Position numbers and translations under genes: made by a program. This document shows positions 31,815-42,732 of a DNA stretch of 64,000 nt, in pieces. The stretch comes from Linnemannia schmuckeri (Eukaryota > Mortierellomycota > Mortierellomycetes > Mortierellales > Mortierellaceae): positions 2,108,001 to 2,172,000 of the forward strand of contig JANATG010000002.1 in the NCBI GenBank assembly GCA_029449235.1. Reading direction: 5' to 3'. The notes beneath the pieces were generated by a model. The model worked only from the letters and a program-made list of their open reading frames with translations, was not told the DNA's origin and did not search any database. Numbering within the stretch: the stretch's first letter is position 1; each line of letters begins with the position of its first letter.

Positions 31815-32976
31815 GAGGAGGAGGTGGAGGATCCGGCGAGACCTGCGTACAACATGCTGGTTTATCCGCATGATTGGGTCCTTGTAGATTGTCCTAGTGA
31901 TAGCGAAGGTATGCAAGCTTCAACTTGTCCCATATAAAAGCAAGGTTTATGTTTATTGCTTGAAGAAAAAAAAAATAAGCCATTGCATATGCGCTTTTTT
32001 TGAGACTTGGTGGAACGGGTTGATCGGGTACGACATGAAAGTAAGGTAGATAGTAATTAGAAAAGCAACAAATAAAGTTAGCAAGAACAAGGTGCTGTAG
32101 TGCAAAAGAAAAAAAGATGTAAGGCAAGGGTATAATGCTTACGCAACTGCCATGGATACAAACAAGGAGTAAGGGCTATCCTCGGTAAACCCTCCTCGAC
32201 AAAGGCACCAAACAGAAAGGAAAATTAGATTAGAGTGAGGCAGAAAAACCTTGTTTCTCCATAGCCATGATTTGGTATTTTGGCAAGAAAGAGAGCGGCC
32301 ATGGGCGGGCACTTAATTAGAAATAGATCATCAACCTCTCCTCTCACAAAGTGTCAACTTGTGTGTTGGAACCAGGGTGATGAGAACTTTCAACCCTCAC
32401 GGTCCTCCCTTCACCCTTTAACTTCTAGGACAGGGGCCCTTAGCGCCTATCTTTTTCCTCATCTGGAAATCCCCTCACAGGGCTGTAAATCACATCCCGA
32501 CCATTCGCACATGAATAAATACTGTAAATACAATATTGCAAGAAGTCAATTCACTTTGTTCCACAGCTGAAGATCTCCTTGGGGATAATTTTTTTTTTTG
32601 TCTGGAAGTAAGCTAAGGCAGAGAGGGCCATGAGCTGCATGTATTGGGTTTTGTGAATCAGCAAATGAATACATCCTTTTTCCACGGCGACACATAGAAG
32701 GAGCGCAACTCCCTCAGTGTATTTCCCACTCTGCTCTTCCCTTTCTATTTCCCCACTCTTTCTCCGCTTCCCGCCTCCGTCTTCGCATCGACTGTTTCTG
32801 AGTGTTCAGAGCCCCTGCTGCCTTCTCCCCTCCTTTTTATGACAAGTAGGGAATCAAAACCAGGCTGTCGTTCTTTTTCTGGCTGCTGTCATCGCTCTCC
32901 TACCCATTTCATCAACACAAACATACATTTAACAAGTCATTCCGCTCTCGCTGTCAAAAAACATAGGCCAGCAACA
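31815..32976 (+). other. Intergenic
   Basis: About 1.16 kb without a supported gene. CACAGGGCTGTAAATCACATCC (split here: CACAGGGCTG at 32477) weakly recalls the MITE termini, but I see no matching second end. CT-rich leader from about 32705. Confidence 0.4.
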
Positions 32977-33700
32977 CAATGGAGACACGGATCAGCAGCA
33001 ACAACAACACCAGATTTAACGAGAATCCGGGCAGAGGCTCCCGAATGAGTGTCTCTACTTGATCATACACCATCTACGGGGCGACCTCAAGACTCCATAC
33101 CCTCCTATTCGTCAGTTGTTTCTTCTTTCACGCCACCCTGCCAGCACTCATGGAAGACCCGTTCGACACCTGGAAAAGGAAGCCGGAGCGGTACTCGGAC
33201 AGTCATAACAACATGTTTGCCCACTTCCTAGCCTCCTTGCTGCATTACCAACAGGAACGCATAGGAAAAGACGCGTCCTCGATCCTGGCCGAGTTTGGTC
33301 TTCAGCTGGTCGATCCCCCAAGATCCCGTGCTTCAAGGTCTTTTTACCTGCGACACAGGCACACGAGGATAGGACAGCTATCCGGGACGAAAATCCCATA
33401 ACGATGGACTACTCCAAGTTTTTGACCATTTCTGGAGGCTACAACTAGAGGCATGTGCGATTCTACCAGTTTCTTCGATTGATTGAGATACCCGACACTG
33501 TTCGTCTCTTGTGGGAGGAGGAGGACGGTTGGGAGATTGACTCTGAATTTACAGGTCAGCCAACCGGCACGACGACTAAAGAACAAGGCGGGCAAGGAGA
33601 GGATGAAAATGACGATGGGCAGACGGAATACATCCAGGAAGTGCGGGAGTACAAAGACGTTCTCTCTGAGAAGCTCGACCAACTGTTTCCTTCTCTACAT
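32977..33700 (+). pseudogene. F-box/LRR-like pseudogene, truncated duplicate
   Basis: This aligns with the first ~240 codons of the intact gene at 34010. The F-box part is hit by a stop and a small deletion (LRGDLKTP against LRGDLRTLHT). The stretch FAHFLASLLHYQQERIGKDA and ILAEFGLQLV is nearly identical to the intact copy. Another shift follows near 33390, then MDYSKFLTI, RLIEIPDTVR and EYKDVLSEKLDQL. The homology stops near 33700, so the ~700-residue repeat region was never copied or was lost. It lies ~1 kb upstream in the same direction: a partial tandem duplication. Confidence 0.8.
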
Positions 33701-33828
33701 TTTTTCAGTTGCTTTTTTCAGAAGTGGAGCTGGGTTTGATGTCTGGTTTAGTATGTACATACTACAGCCGCCAGATACACACTCTTCCTTTTGTCGTCAC
33801 GCGCCCCCCACTCTTCGCATAAAAGGGC

Positions 33829-33867
<39 letters not shown>

Positions 33868-34009
33868 CGTTGCTGTCTCATCCACTTCCCATACTTCTTT
33901 CTTCATTCACCAACATCCTCTGCGCTTGATCCCTCCTTTCCTCCATCCCTGCACTCTTACTTTGTTCTCGCCCCTGTTCTCATCCCTTTGCCCTTACTCA
34001 TCCATCGTC
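33701..34009 (+). other. Intergenic with T35 run
   Basis: About 310 bases between the truncated F-box copy and the intact one. It contains an uninterrupted T-run of about 35 bases (33833-33867) followed by a CT-rich leader. Confidence 0.6.
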
Positions 34010-36853
34010 ATGACAGGCAAGTGCAGCAGTGTCGTCAGATCCATCAACAACAACAACAAAAAAAAAGTGATCGCCATCCTGACACTTCATTCCTCTACCT
34101 CCCTGTCCAACATAGGCCAACGCTACAATGGTGACACGGATCAGCAACAAAAACAACTCCAGAATCAACGACAAGCCGTGCAAAGGCTCCCAAATGAATG
34201 CCTGTATCTGATCGTACACCATCTTCGGGGCGACCTCAGGACCTTGCACACCCTCCTGTTCGTGAGCCGCTTCTTCTTCCACGCCGCTTTGCCAGTTCTT
34301 ATGGACAACCCCTTCCGCACTTGGAACATGGACGGCTGTTCATCGCGGTTCCGGACTAGCCAGGATAAGCTGTTTGCCCTTTTCCTGGCCTCACTACTGT
34401 ATCACCAACAGGAACTGACGGGGAAAGATGCTGCCTCGATCCTTGCCGAGTTTGGTCTTCAGTTGGTCAAACCTGCCAAAATCCCGTTCTTCCAGCCCTT
34501 TTTGCCTTCAAAACAGGAACACGACCACGGGATAGCTGCACAACAGAAGAACTCCATGACGGTGGATTATTCCAAGTACTTGACGGTCCTTTACGGTCTC
34601 AACAACGCCGAGTGGTATTATATCAAGCACCACCAGTTCGTCCGTCTGATCGAGATGCCGGATCACCTTCGAGAAGTTAAAGAGGACGGCTCAGACGATG
34701 ACTCGGACTACAAGGACGTCCTTTTCTCTAACTACAATCGGTTACTGCTTCACTACAACGTCGAGTCCATCACCCTCATGTCGTTCCACGTCTCCGAGGC
34801 ACAGCAATACCTTCCTATGGCGACCAAACTAGCCAATCTGCGGGAAATTGTCTTGACCAAGGGCAAGGCTATGCCCGATCAACATTTGCAGGATACTGTC
34901 GCTTTTATTCGCGCCAACAAGCAAGCCTTTCCTCGGAAGCCCTGCCTTCGACTGGATTTTTCGCGTGGTTGGCAATGTAACGATATGAGCGAGTTTACCT
35001 CCATCGCGCAGAGTCGGACCCTTGTCAGCGACTGTATGACGGCCCGAGTGGAGCTCTATCGGGCAATCGGTGAGCCGGAGGAGTTAGACGCCCAAATCAT
35101 CCCAAGATTCTACAGGATGATGGAAGATGTGGGCACAGAAAGGCTTTTACGACTGTATGACTCGGATAACTTCAGGATCGACGTTGGAGAAAGTTCAGAT
35201 ATGGAGGCCTTTCTCAGGAGATGCCCCCGCCTTCAGACTCTTGCCTTGAGCACTGGCCACCCTTTCATCCTTTCCTGGGCCGCGCAAGTGGCAAGGGATC
35301 AGGCAGACAAGCTCCAGCAATTCAACTCCTCAAAGACGCTCCTTCCACGATTGGAATGTTTGGATCTTGGATCAAGACGTCCTTACCGCTTCGACATCCA
35401 CGCCCTCAACGACGGTATGACAGCCTTCTCGCAGACCCTCACGGCCGTCTATGTGAAGAACGGCCATGGATTTCGCGTGAGGGACCAGGAAGAAGAGGCA
35501 TGGTTTCTGGATCGGGACTTGGCCCTCTCACGCCAGATCCGCACCGCCCCTCTTGCCAACACTATCGGAGACTGGCCCTTCCTCTTGCCCCGCCTGCGGT
35601 CGTTGGATATTTATATCAGGTGTGCCGGCTCACTCCGCGTCGGCTCGTTTGACAAGTGCCCCAATTTGGAGGAAATGAGTCTCCATTATGGCGCTGTTGG
35701 CTCTGGACCTCGTGCCCTCGAACCCAACGACGAAGACCCTGGTAACGAAAATGACCCTCGTCGTCAGGCGCCAATGGACACTAGCATGTTCCCTAAGTGG
35801 AATCTACCGAAACTCAAGGAGTTAATGCTGTGCGGTGCGCCCGCTATGTTATTCAACTATGATTCTTTGGAAGAGATGTCTATGCTGGAAAAATTGACGT
35901 TGGCCGTCGACCGAACGACGGATCTTCAGATATGGTCGCAGGATATCCCTCGACTTTCGACATATACCAACCGGTTCAACGCACACGTGCTATCAGGAGA
36001 TACAACAACAACAGCCACAACGGCCACCGGGGTCGAGAATACCGCCATCGCTACGGATATTTCTGATGGCTCTATCGATAATGCATCAACAGTTTCTTCC
36101 GGGAACGATGTCTGGAGAGGGTCCTGGACACTGCCCATGCTGAGGGATCTGGACTTGCGAGGCCCACCCGCAACGGCGTTTACGTTTGATTTGCTCAAGA
36201 GGCTCCCAAGCCTTGTGTCACTCTGCCTAAAATTGACACACCCTGGACCCTGCCAACCCTTACCCCTTGTCGCCTTTACACCCGCCATACTCGCAGAACT
36301 CGAAGCTAGAGACAGAGATAGTGACGACGGCGACACGATCAAGGATATTCCACAGAGCGGTGAGGTCCATGTGGAGAGCAAACTGGAAAAAATAAGCATC
36401 CACGGGCCCTGGATAATCACAGCCGTAGACCTCGTGGTCTTACTGACAGAACATGCGCCATTCTTAAAGGACTTGTCCTTGCATATGACGCAGATGTCTG
36501 AAGCCAGATTCTTTGACGCTTTCAGGGACGCGGATGAGATGTTGAGGCGCCGGTTCGGGCCAGAGTGGGACGCACGGCCAATACCAAATGGAGACTTGGC
36601 GTTGTCTTGTGAAGAGGCGTCTCATTCTCTTTCTTTGCCATTCAAGCCGTTGCCGGGGCGATCTTTAGTCGACGTGTATGGAAACTGTCATGTTGGTGCG
36701 CACGTGCTGATGGATTATATGGAGATAATTGATGCGGATGAAGTGGGCGACTACCGGGGGCATGGGATCCGGGTGTTTGATGTATGGGATCGTTATTTTG
36801 TTCATAAGCGTGATAGAGAATGGTTCAAATCTGTTAGGGCGGGCGAGGAGTAG
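34010..36853 (+). CDS. F-box protein with LRR-like C-terminal region
   Basis: Single exon, 947 residues from the ATG at 34010; the longer in-frame extension upstream translates a poly-T run and is leader. Residues ~58-100 are a clear F-box (RLPNECLYLIVHHL, then TLHTLLFVSRFFFHAALPVLM), the Skp1-binding part of SCF ubiquitin ligases. The rest has leucine-rich, irregular repeats typical of fungal F-box proteins (LPRLECLDLG, LPRLRSLDIYI, LPKLKELMLCG, LPMLRDLDLRG, LEKISIHGPW), which would bind substrates. A Thr-rich insert lies near 36000-36040. The substrate is unknown. A truncated duplicate lies directly upstream. Large lineage-specific F-box families are common in Mortierella-like fungi. Confidence 0.85.
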   Translation: MTGKCSSVVRSINNNNKKKVIAILTLHSSTSLSNIGQRYNGDTDQQQKQLQNQRQAVQRLPNECLYLIVHHLRGDLRTLHTLLFVSRFFFHAALPVLMDNPFRTWNMDGCSSRFRTSQDKLFALFLASLLYHQQELTGKDAASILAEFGLQLVKPAKIPFFQPFLPSKQEHDHGIAAQQKNSMTVDYSKYLTVLYGLNNAEWYYIKHHQFVRLIEMPDHLREVKEDGSDDDSDYKDVLFSNYNRLLLHYNVESITLMSFHVSEAQQYLPMATKLANLREIVLTKGKAMPDQHLQDTVAFIRANKQAFPRKPCLRLDFSRGWQCNDMSEFTSIAQSRTLVSDCMTARVELYRAIGEPEELDAQIIPRFYRMMEDVGTERLLRLYDSDNFRIDVGESSDMEAFLRRCPRLQTLALSTGHPFILSWAAQVARDQADKLQQFNSSKTLLPRLECLDLGSRRPYRFDIHALNDGMTAFSQTLTAVYVKNGHGFRVRDQEEEAWFLDRDLALSRQIRTAPLANTIGDWPFLLPRLRSLDIYIRCAGSLRVGSFDKCPNLEEMSLHYGAVGSGPRALEPNDEDPGNENDPRRQAPMDTSMFPKWNLPKLKELMLCGAPAMLFNYDSLEEMSMLEKLTLAVDRTTDLQIWSQDIPRLSTYTNRFNAHVLSGDTTTTATTATGVENTAIATDISDGSIDNASTVSSGNDVWRGSWTLPMLRDLDLRGPPATAFTFDLLKRLPSLVSLCLKLTHPGPCQPLPLVAFTPAILAELEARDRDSDDGDTIKDIPQSGEVHVESKLEKISIHGPWIITAVDLVVLLTEHAPFLKDLSLHMTQMSEARFFDAFRDADEMLRRRFGPEWDARPIPNGDLALSCEEASHSLSLPFKPLPGRSLVDVYGNCHVGAHVLMDYMEIIDADEVGDYRGHGIRVFDVWDRYFVHKRDREWFKSVRAGEE

Positions 36854-38108
36854 TTAGGTGGACAGTACAGTACAGTTGATTTGCGTTGTGTTTGAATAAA
36901 TAGAAATTGGATTTTCGCTCACTGACTATTTCTCCATTTAGCCTTTTATTTCCCGCGTCTGTCCACCTCTTGTAGGGTTCTTCAATTTTTAGGTAGTTTT
37001 CCTCACCTTGTATTTGTGTAGTATCCATCCCTTCCCTCACCTCTCTCCCCACCTTTTACTCCCCTTTCCACCAACATCGCTTTTCCCCATTTATCTCTTG
37101 CTTAGTATTTGCTCGTTAGCCTTCCCACTGCTTCAGGCAGTGTGTATACTTTCTGGCTACGACTCATGAGGGTACTGTCTACACAGGTACAAACAAACAC
37201 GCATATTGACCGCCTACACAAAGCAACTGGCATAGTTTTATAGTTTTGTGGCAAAAAATGACAAAAGAGGAACCCTGAATCGGCATGTGTTCTCTTCGTG
37301 TTTCTATGTTGTCCCTCTCCTCCCTCCTCACGGCCCCATCTCCCCTGTCGTCGCGGCACATGAGTCTTAGAAGTAGCTGATTTAGACTGAAGAAAAAAGA
37401 AAGGAGACCCCGGAGAGTTGTTCCTTTTTTATTTCTTTTCTTTTACGTACTACCTCATCGTAACCTCAAAAATCCATTACTAGTACATTGAGTTCTCTTC
37501 TTCTCGGAAAGATATATAAATTTTTGGATGATGACATGCACAATGATAACTTATACAAAATACGGCCAAAGCTGATGACTGATGAATCTCAAAGAAAAAA
37601 ATAGAAGGTACTAACAGAAAGAGTTGAGCTATAGGGCTGCATTCAAATGGAAACGGAGGAAGAACATGGAGCGTCAATGGCCGTTTTTACGACACCGTAC
37701 GCTTTTCTCGAGCTAAAATTGTTGGAAATGGGGAAGTACAGAAGGGGACAATGTCGATCCTTCTATGGGAACCTTCTTAGAAATCAACATGTGGATGAGT
37801 TGACTTTTGACTTCTTTTCAAGGTGGAGACGGTAGGCTGATAGCAAACAAAACAGCATTGCACTTTGGGTTCTCCTTTTTATCCGGCCCTGTGAGTGGGC
37901 GATCGGGGATATGAGTGGTTGATCGGACATTGGATTGTCCATGAAGCGTTTACTTTTTAGAGAAGAGCGACGCCCGCCTTGGTTTCTTTCTTTGTTTCTT
38001 ATCAGATCCTCCACCTGAAAATTATCCCCCCTCTCCCTTTCTCTCATTTCTTCCCTTCTTCCCTTCTTCCTTCCTCCCTCACACATCCCATCAAAAACGT
38101 AGACAAAG
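36854..38108 (+). other. Upstream part of 2-kb repeat unit 1
   Basis: About 1.25 kb. From about 36980 it resembles 38890-40170 and 41190-42160, the flanks of the next two tetraspan copies: CTTTTCCACC/CCATTT pieces, a CCCCTGTCGTC-GCGGCACATGAG block (37340) and a GATGAGTTGACTTTTGAC block (37795). Near the end, AGCGACGCCCGCC-CTTATCAG could be a 5' leader intron acceptor. No gene seen. Confidence 0.55.
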
Positions 38109-38677
38109 ATGGTCCCTGCGATCTACAGTCTGAGATTCTGGATGGTCCTCGTGACGCTGGCGAACCTCAGCATCGTCATCACCTACCACGCTTGGTCGGT
38201 CCCCGAGATGGACAAGATCATGGCCAAACGGATCAGGGAGATAAACGAAGACTTTAACCAAAACCTGCCAGCAACCCAGTACCAGTACACATGGGTGGAC
38301 TATGCGATCATTATCCCTCCGTCGTCCTCCTCCCCGCCTACATCTACTCGAGCTGGGGAAAGAAGTCTCTGGTCTCCAACAAGCACGCCCGCGCAGTCCT
38401 GATGCTCCTCCCGGCCCTGTTCCTGATCGGTGTCCAGCTCTGCTACATCGACCTCGAGATCAGGTATGCCAAGTGGTTCAATGCGGATCTAACTGAGGAG
38501 TCTCCACGTTATAACCCTTTTTCGTGTGCGGGTATCAATGGTGGTGTGAGTGCTCTGTGTGCAGTGTTGCAAAGTTACACGTTTATCCCTATTATTGTCG
38601 GGTTCTTTGTGATTATTGAGGTCACTGTTACTCTTGTTCCCGGGCCTCTTCACCCGGCTAAGGCCGCTTACTTTTAA
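38109..38677 (+). pseudogene. Tetraspan copy disabled by a one-base deletion
   Basis: Relative to the copy at 42163, one T is missing near 38315 (ATTATC-CCTCCG against ATCATCTCCTCCG). The frame MVPAIYSLRFWMVLVTLANLS... therefore closes early, and the rest (VVLLPAYIYSSWGKKSLV..., HARAVLMLLPALFLIG, FSCAGING, IPIIVGFFVIIEVTVTLVPGP) is in the next frame, clean to a stop at 38677. This is the only lesion. It is either a very recent pseudogene or a sequencing or assembly error. Restored reading would be about 189 codons, the same as copy 42163. Confidence 0.75.
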
Positions 38678-40175
38678 ATAGCGAAGTTCCTCCCCTTTCC
38701 TCCCTTCCATTCTTCGTTCGCGAAAAATAAAAAAAAAAATATAATCCACAACTAAGGATTAGAGAGTTATTGGCGAGCTGGCTGTAAAAAGATGCGAGCA
38801 AGGCTGACGCCTTTTTTCAGTTGTTTGTTTGCAAGTTGTTTGTTTGTCGCTCTTCCTTTTTTTTTCTTTCGATAAAGGTAACTAAGCTTTAGCGATTGAC
38901 TAAACGATTGGGCTGGCAGCCACATGCAAAACATCAGAATTGGGCTATTGGACCTTCGCCCCCCTCTGTCTGTTCAACAGAGGCTCATTCGATTTTTTAG
39001 ATTGCTTTCCCTTCCAAAACTTCTATTGAAAATATCTTTTCCCTCTCTTTTTTCTTTTGTTCCTTTCCACCAATATCGCCTTTCCTCATTTTTTCTTGCT
39101 TGTGTTCGCTCTCACTGCCTCGCTTTTGGCTACGGCAGACAAGGGCGCTGTCAGCAGAGAGGCACATGCAGACACAAAAACAGACAAAGACACCAAAACA
39201 AAAAGCAGCAACATGTATCCTTTATCCTGAGGCAAAGTGACAAAATAGAAGCCTGTTTTTTTTTTCTGCTCTGTTTTCCTTGCAATGCTGCCCCACACAC
39301 ACGCACCACTTCCCTTTCTTCCTTCCATTGCCCCAGTTTTCTACGCCATGAGACCTGCTGGTGACTAAATTCGACTTTGAAGAATAAAAAACAGATGAGC
39401 TAAAGGAGTTGTTTTTTTTTCACTCTCTATGTCTCTGCCTCATAATCTTAACTGACCACTCTGTTGCATTTTCGCGAACAGGCAATTTTCCGATGGCAAC
39501 AAATTGACATGGCGAGAATGAAAAAGAAATGTATAGACATGCTTTCCAGCACAATAAGGACGACGAACACTGTGGGCATTTATCGTTGTGTCAACAACGA
39601 AGAAACAAGGAGGAGGAACAAAGTAAAGGGCATCATAGACTGGCATGGTCGTTTAAAAAGAATTCTCGTCAATTTTTTTTTTACGCCCCCTCAGCCTTTT
39701 CCTGAACGAAGGTTTATTTGCTTAACGTGTGAAGACGTAATAAGAGGTCAGAGCTTACTTTGTTCCATAGAGAACATCCAACAGATCAAGTAGACGAGTC
39801 GACTTTAGGCTCTCCTAGCGAAGGGGAGCAGTCTTAAAAAAAGGCAGTGCAATCTGGATTTTTCCTTTCTACCAAAACACAATGAGGAGACGCGGTGGCC
39901 CTGTGATTGTGGTCAGTGATCAGTATTTTATTTATTTTTATTTTTTTTTTTTTTTGGGGGGGGGGGGAATGGGTTGATGGGAGATGGGTTACCCATGGGG
40001 CGTTAATTTATTTAAAGGAAGGCGACGCCCAACTTTTTTTTTCTTTGCTTCTTAACAGATTCTCACCCTCAAACCTACCCCCTTCTTCTCTTCGTGTTCT
40101 CAATCCCTATCGTCCTCCGTTCTCTGCCCTCTACCTTCCCCTCCCTTCTTCTCGGCTATCCCTAAAACACACAAG
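38678..40175 (+). other. Upstream part of 2-kb repeat unit 2
   Basis: About 1.5 kb. A CGTTCGCGAAAAATAAAAA 3' flank follows the gene (38716), as after the copy at 40176. The block GATTGGGCTGGCAGCC to CTTCGCCC (38908-38960) is shared with 41230-41285. A TAGACGAGTCGACTTT block sits at 39792. There is a GTTTTTTTTT run and a G12 run at 39956-39968. No gene seen. Confidence 0.55.
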
Positions 40176-40712
40176 ATGGCCCCTGCGATCTTTTTTCTGA
40201 GATTCTGGATGGTCTTCGTGGCGCTGGTGAACCTCAGCATCATCATTACCTTCTACGGTTGGTGCGTCCCCAGAGCAATCAAAGCCGCTGACGAGGCAGG
40301 GAGCACAGACCGGTTCGAATTCTACTGGGGCGACTACGCCCTCATCATCTCCTCCGTCGTCCTCCTCCCCGCCTACATCTACTCGATCTGGGGAAAGAAG
40401 CCCTTAGTCTCCAGCAAGTACGCCCGCGCAGTCTTAATGCTCCTCCCGGCCCTGTTCATGATCAGTGTCCAGCTCCGTCAAATCGCCGCTATGATCAAGT
40501 TTGCCAAGATGATCAATGCGAGACGACCCGAACAGCTCTCGTCTTATGACCCTTTTTCGTGTGCGAATAGCGATGGTAGTGTGGATGCTACATGTAGCCT
40601 CTTGCAGTGCCATTTGTTTGTCCCTGTTATTGTCGGGTTCTTTGCGATTATTGAGGTCGCTGTTACACTTGTCCGCGGGCCTCTTCACTCAAACAAGGCT
40701 GCTCACTTTTAA
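40176..40712 (+). CDS. Tetraspan membrane protein, repeat unit 2
   Basis: Single exon, 178 residues. The start MAPAIFFLRFWMVF is shared with the copy at 42163. Hydrophobic segments lie at about 7-30, 53-71, 84-102 and 146-166. SSKYARAVLMLLPALF opens segment 3. Cys129 and Cys140 are the loop pair, and VPVIVGFFAIIEVAVTLVRGPLH is segment 4. The tail is only ten residues. It differs from copy 42163 mainly in the two loops (the first loop is shorter, CVPRAIKAADEAG), while the membrane segments are nearly the same, which suggests selection on them. Function unknown. Confidence 0.86.
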   Translation: MAPAIFFLRFWMVFVALVNLSIIITFYGWCVPRAIKAADEAGSTDRFEFYWGDYALIISSVVLLPAYIYSIWGKKPLVSSKYARAVLMLLPALFMISVQLRQIAAMIKFAKMINARRPEQLSSYDPFSCANSDGSVDATCSLLQCHLFVPVIVGFFAIIEVAVTLVRGPLHSNKAAHF

Positions 40713-41439
40713 GCAGAAGGGGTCTTTTACCCTTCTTTCTTTTCAGTATTCGTTCGCGAAAAATAAAAAATAATAAAATCCATACTAAGAATGGAGAGTT
40801 ATTGACGAGCCGGCTGTAAAAGGAAGATGGGAGGGAGCCGCACCTTCGGATGTCTTTGACTGCTTGATTTGAGACCCATTGTGAGGTATTGGAGCGCAAA
40901 TGTCATTAATGTTAGTCGTGCATGAGTATCCGATGATGGGCGCCTATGACTATTTTGCGAATAGGTCGATCATCGTGTTTTTGTTTTTTTTCCTTACTTA
41001 GGCCAGAAAACACGAGATAGTTGCAATCGGATTCAACCAAACAACAAAAAGCCAGGACGACTTGTCCTGCGCCATTTTATTTCCTTTCGACCTATTGAAG
41101 ACAGAGCTTGAAATAAGCGAGTAGAGTTGTCTTTGAACTTTTTTTTGGCCTCTGTCTGTTCAATCTCTGTTTGTTTATCTTTTTTCTTTCGAAAAAAAAG
41201 GCGACCTTTTTGTGCTAGACCAATTGATTGGCTGGCTACCCTAGGCAAAACATGGCAATTGGTCTACTGGGCCTTCGCCCTTTGCCTGTCCGAGTCGTGC
41301 ATTTTTTTTTTTATTTTTTGCATATCACCCCCTCTTTCCTATTTTGTTTTTCTTTTCCCCTGTCGTCCCGCCACATAAGACCCATTAATGACTAAAGTTA
41401 ACCTGAAGAAGATATACGGAAGACTCAGAAAGTTGCTCC

Positions 41440-41478
<39 letters not shown>

Positions 41479-42162
41479 CGCTTTTTCTCTCGTTTACATA
41501 CCGCCTTGCAACTTAAATTATCGTTGCTCTCCTTTAGCTCCTTTTCCCGGCAGGAGAAATAAGATTTTTGAATTCCAGCCGATTGGACAGAGAGATGACA
41601 GAAACGAAAAAAAAAATTCAGACAGGTGAAGGTCATTGAAGGATACAAGAAAGGTTATATCGCCAATAGCGAAAGAAGGTTGGGATGTATTTGAAATGTA
41701 GGAGGAGAAGGAGGTGGTGAGGCATCAGTGATTATGGTGTCAAATGACGGACCTTCAATTAGGCTCAGCTAGAAACTGTTTATAGTGTGAAAGGCAGAGG
41801 TGGGTGGGCCATGAATCACCCTTCCATGAGAACCTTCCAAGAAACCTGGTGGACGAGTCTACTTTGTGCTTTTTTATTCACAATACAAAGAGAGGGTAGA
41901 AGCCCTTGTCCCCCAAAGACACAGCAGTAACCGCCGGTCGGCGTTGGAACTATTCGCTATAAAAAAGAGAGCGATAGCCTACTTTTAAAGCATATTTTCC
42001 TCTCTCAATCTTTTTCTTCCCTTTATTATTTTTCGACTGTTCTCTTCCTCTTAGTCCCCGTTCTCTCTCTTCTATCCTTCGCTCTACCTCTTCTACTCTT
42101 CATTCTCTCTCTCTTTCCTTCTCCTTTTCCCATCTTCCTCACATATTCCAAACACACACAAG
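40713..42162 (+). other. Upstream part of 2-kb repeat unit 3
   Basis: About 1.45 kb. It shares blocks with the two preceding intergenic stretches (41230-41285; CCTGTCGTCCCGCCACATAAGAC at 41359, written here in pieces; GGACGAGTCTACTTT at 41852). It has a T37 run at 41442-41478 and a long CT-rich leader from 42000. No gene seen. Confidence 0.55.
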
Positions 42163-42732
42163 ATGGCCCCTGCGATCTTTTTTCTGAGATTCTGGATGGT
42201 CCTCGTGACGCTGGTGAACCTCAGCATCGTCATTACCTACCACGCTTGGTCCGTCCCCGAGATGGACAAGATCATGACCAAACAGATTAGGGAGAGTTAC
42301 GAAAACACGGACATAAACGTACAAGTAGAGCATTACAAGTATACATGGGTGGACTATGCAATCATCATCTCCTCCGTCGTCCTCCTCCCGGCCTACATCT
42401 ACTCGATCTGGGGAAAGAAGTCTCTGGTCTCCAACAAGCACGCCCGCGCAGTCCTGATGCTCCTCCCGACCCTGTTCCTGATCGGTGTCCAATTCCGTCA
42501 AATCGACCGCTCGGTGGAGCTGGCCAATAGAATCAACGCGGATCAAACTGAGGGATTCCCACGTTATAACCCTTTTTCGTGTGCGGGTATCAATGGTGAC
42601 ATGAGTGCTCACTGTAGAGTATCGGAAAGTTACACGTTTATCCCTATTATTGTCGGATTCTTTGCGATTATTGAGGTCGCTGTTACGCTTGTTCGCGGGC
42701 CTCTTCATTCTGCCAAGGACGCCCACCCTTAA
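42163..42732 (+). CDS. Tetraspan membrane protein, repeat unit 3
   Basis: Single exon, 189 residues, uninterrupted. Hydrophobic segments lie at about 7-29, 63-81, 94-111 and 157-178. NKHARAVLMLLPTLF opens segment 3. Cys140 and Cys151 are the loop pair, and IPIIVGFFAIIEVAVTLVRGPLH is segment 4. The first loop (30-62) is polar and charged. It is closest to the frameshifted copy at 38109 (same DKIM-K-IRE loop) and next to copy 40176. It is the last family member in the window; the FAD monooxygenase array starts ~770 bp downstream. Function unknown. Confidence 0.87.
   Translation: MAPAIFFLRFWMVLVTLVNLSIVITYHAWSVPEMDKIMTKQIRESYENTDINVQVEHYKYTWVDYAIIISSVVLLPAYIYSIWGKKSLVSNKHARAVLMLLPTLFLIGVQFRQIDRSVELANRINADQTEGFPRYNPFSCAGINGDMSAHCRVSESYTFIPIIVGFFAIIEVAVTLVRGPLHSAKDAHP

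Noticed and set aside
33791..34009. In-frame extension of the F-box protein
   Set aside because: It would translate a T35 run as poly-Phe; this is leader sequence.
37647..37835. 62-codon frame starting METEEEHGASMAV
   Set aside because: It overlaps a non-coding block conserved upstream of all three repeat-unit genes, where the frame is not kept in the other units.
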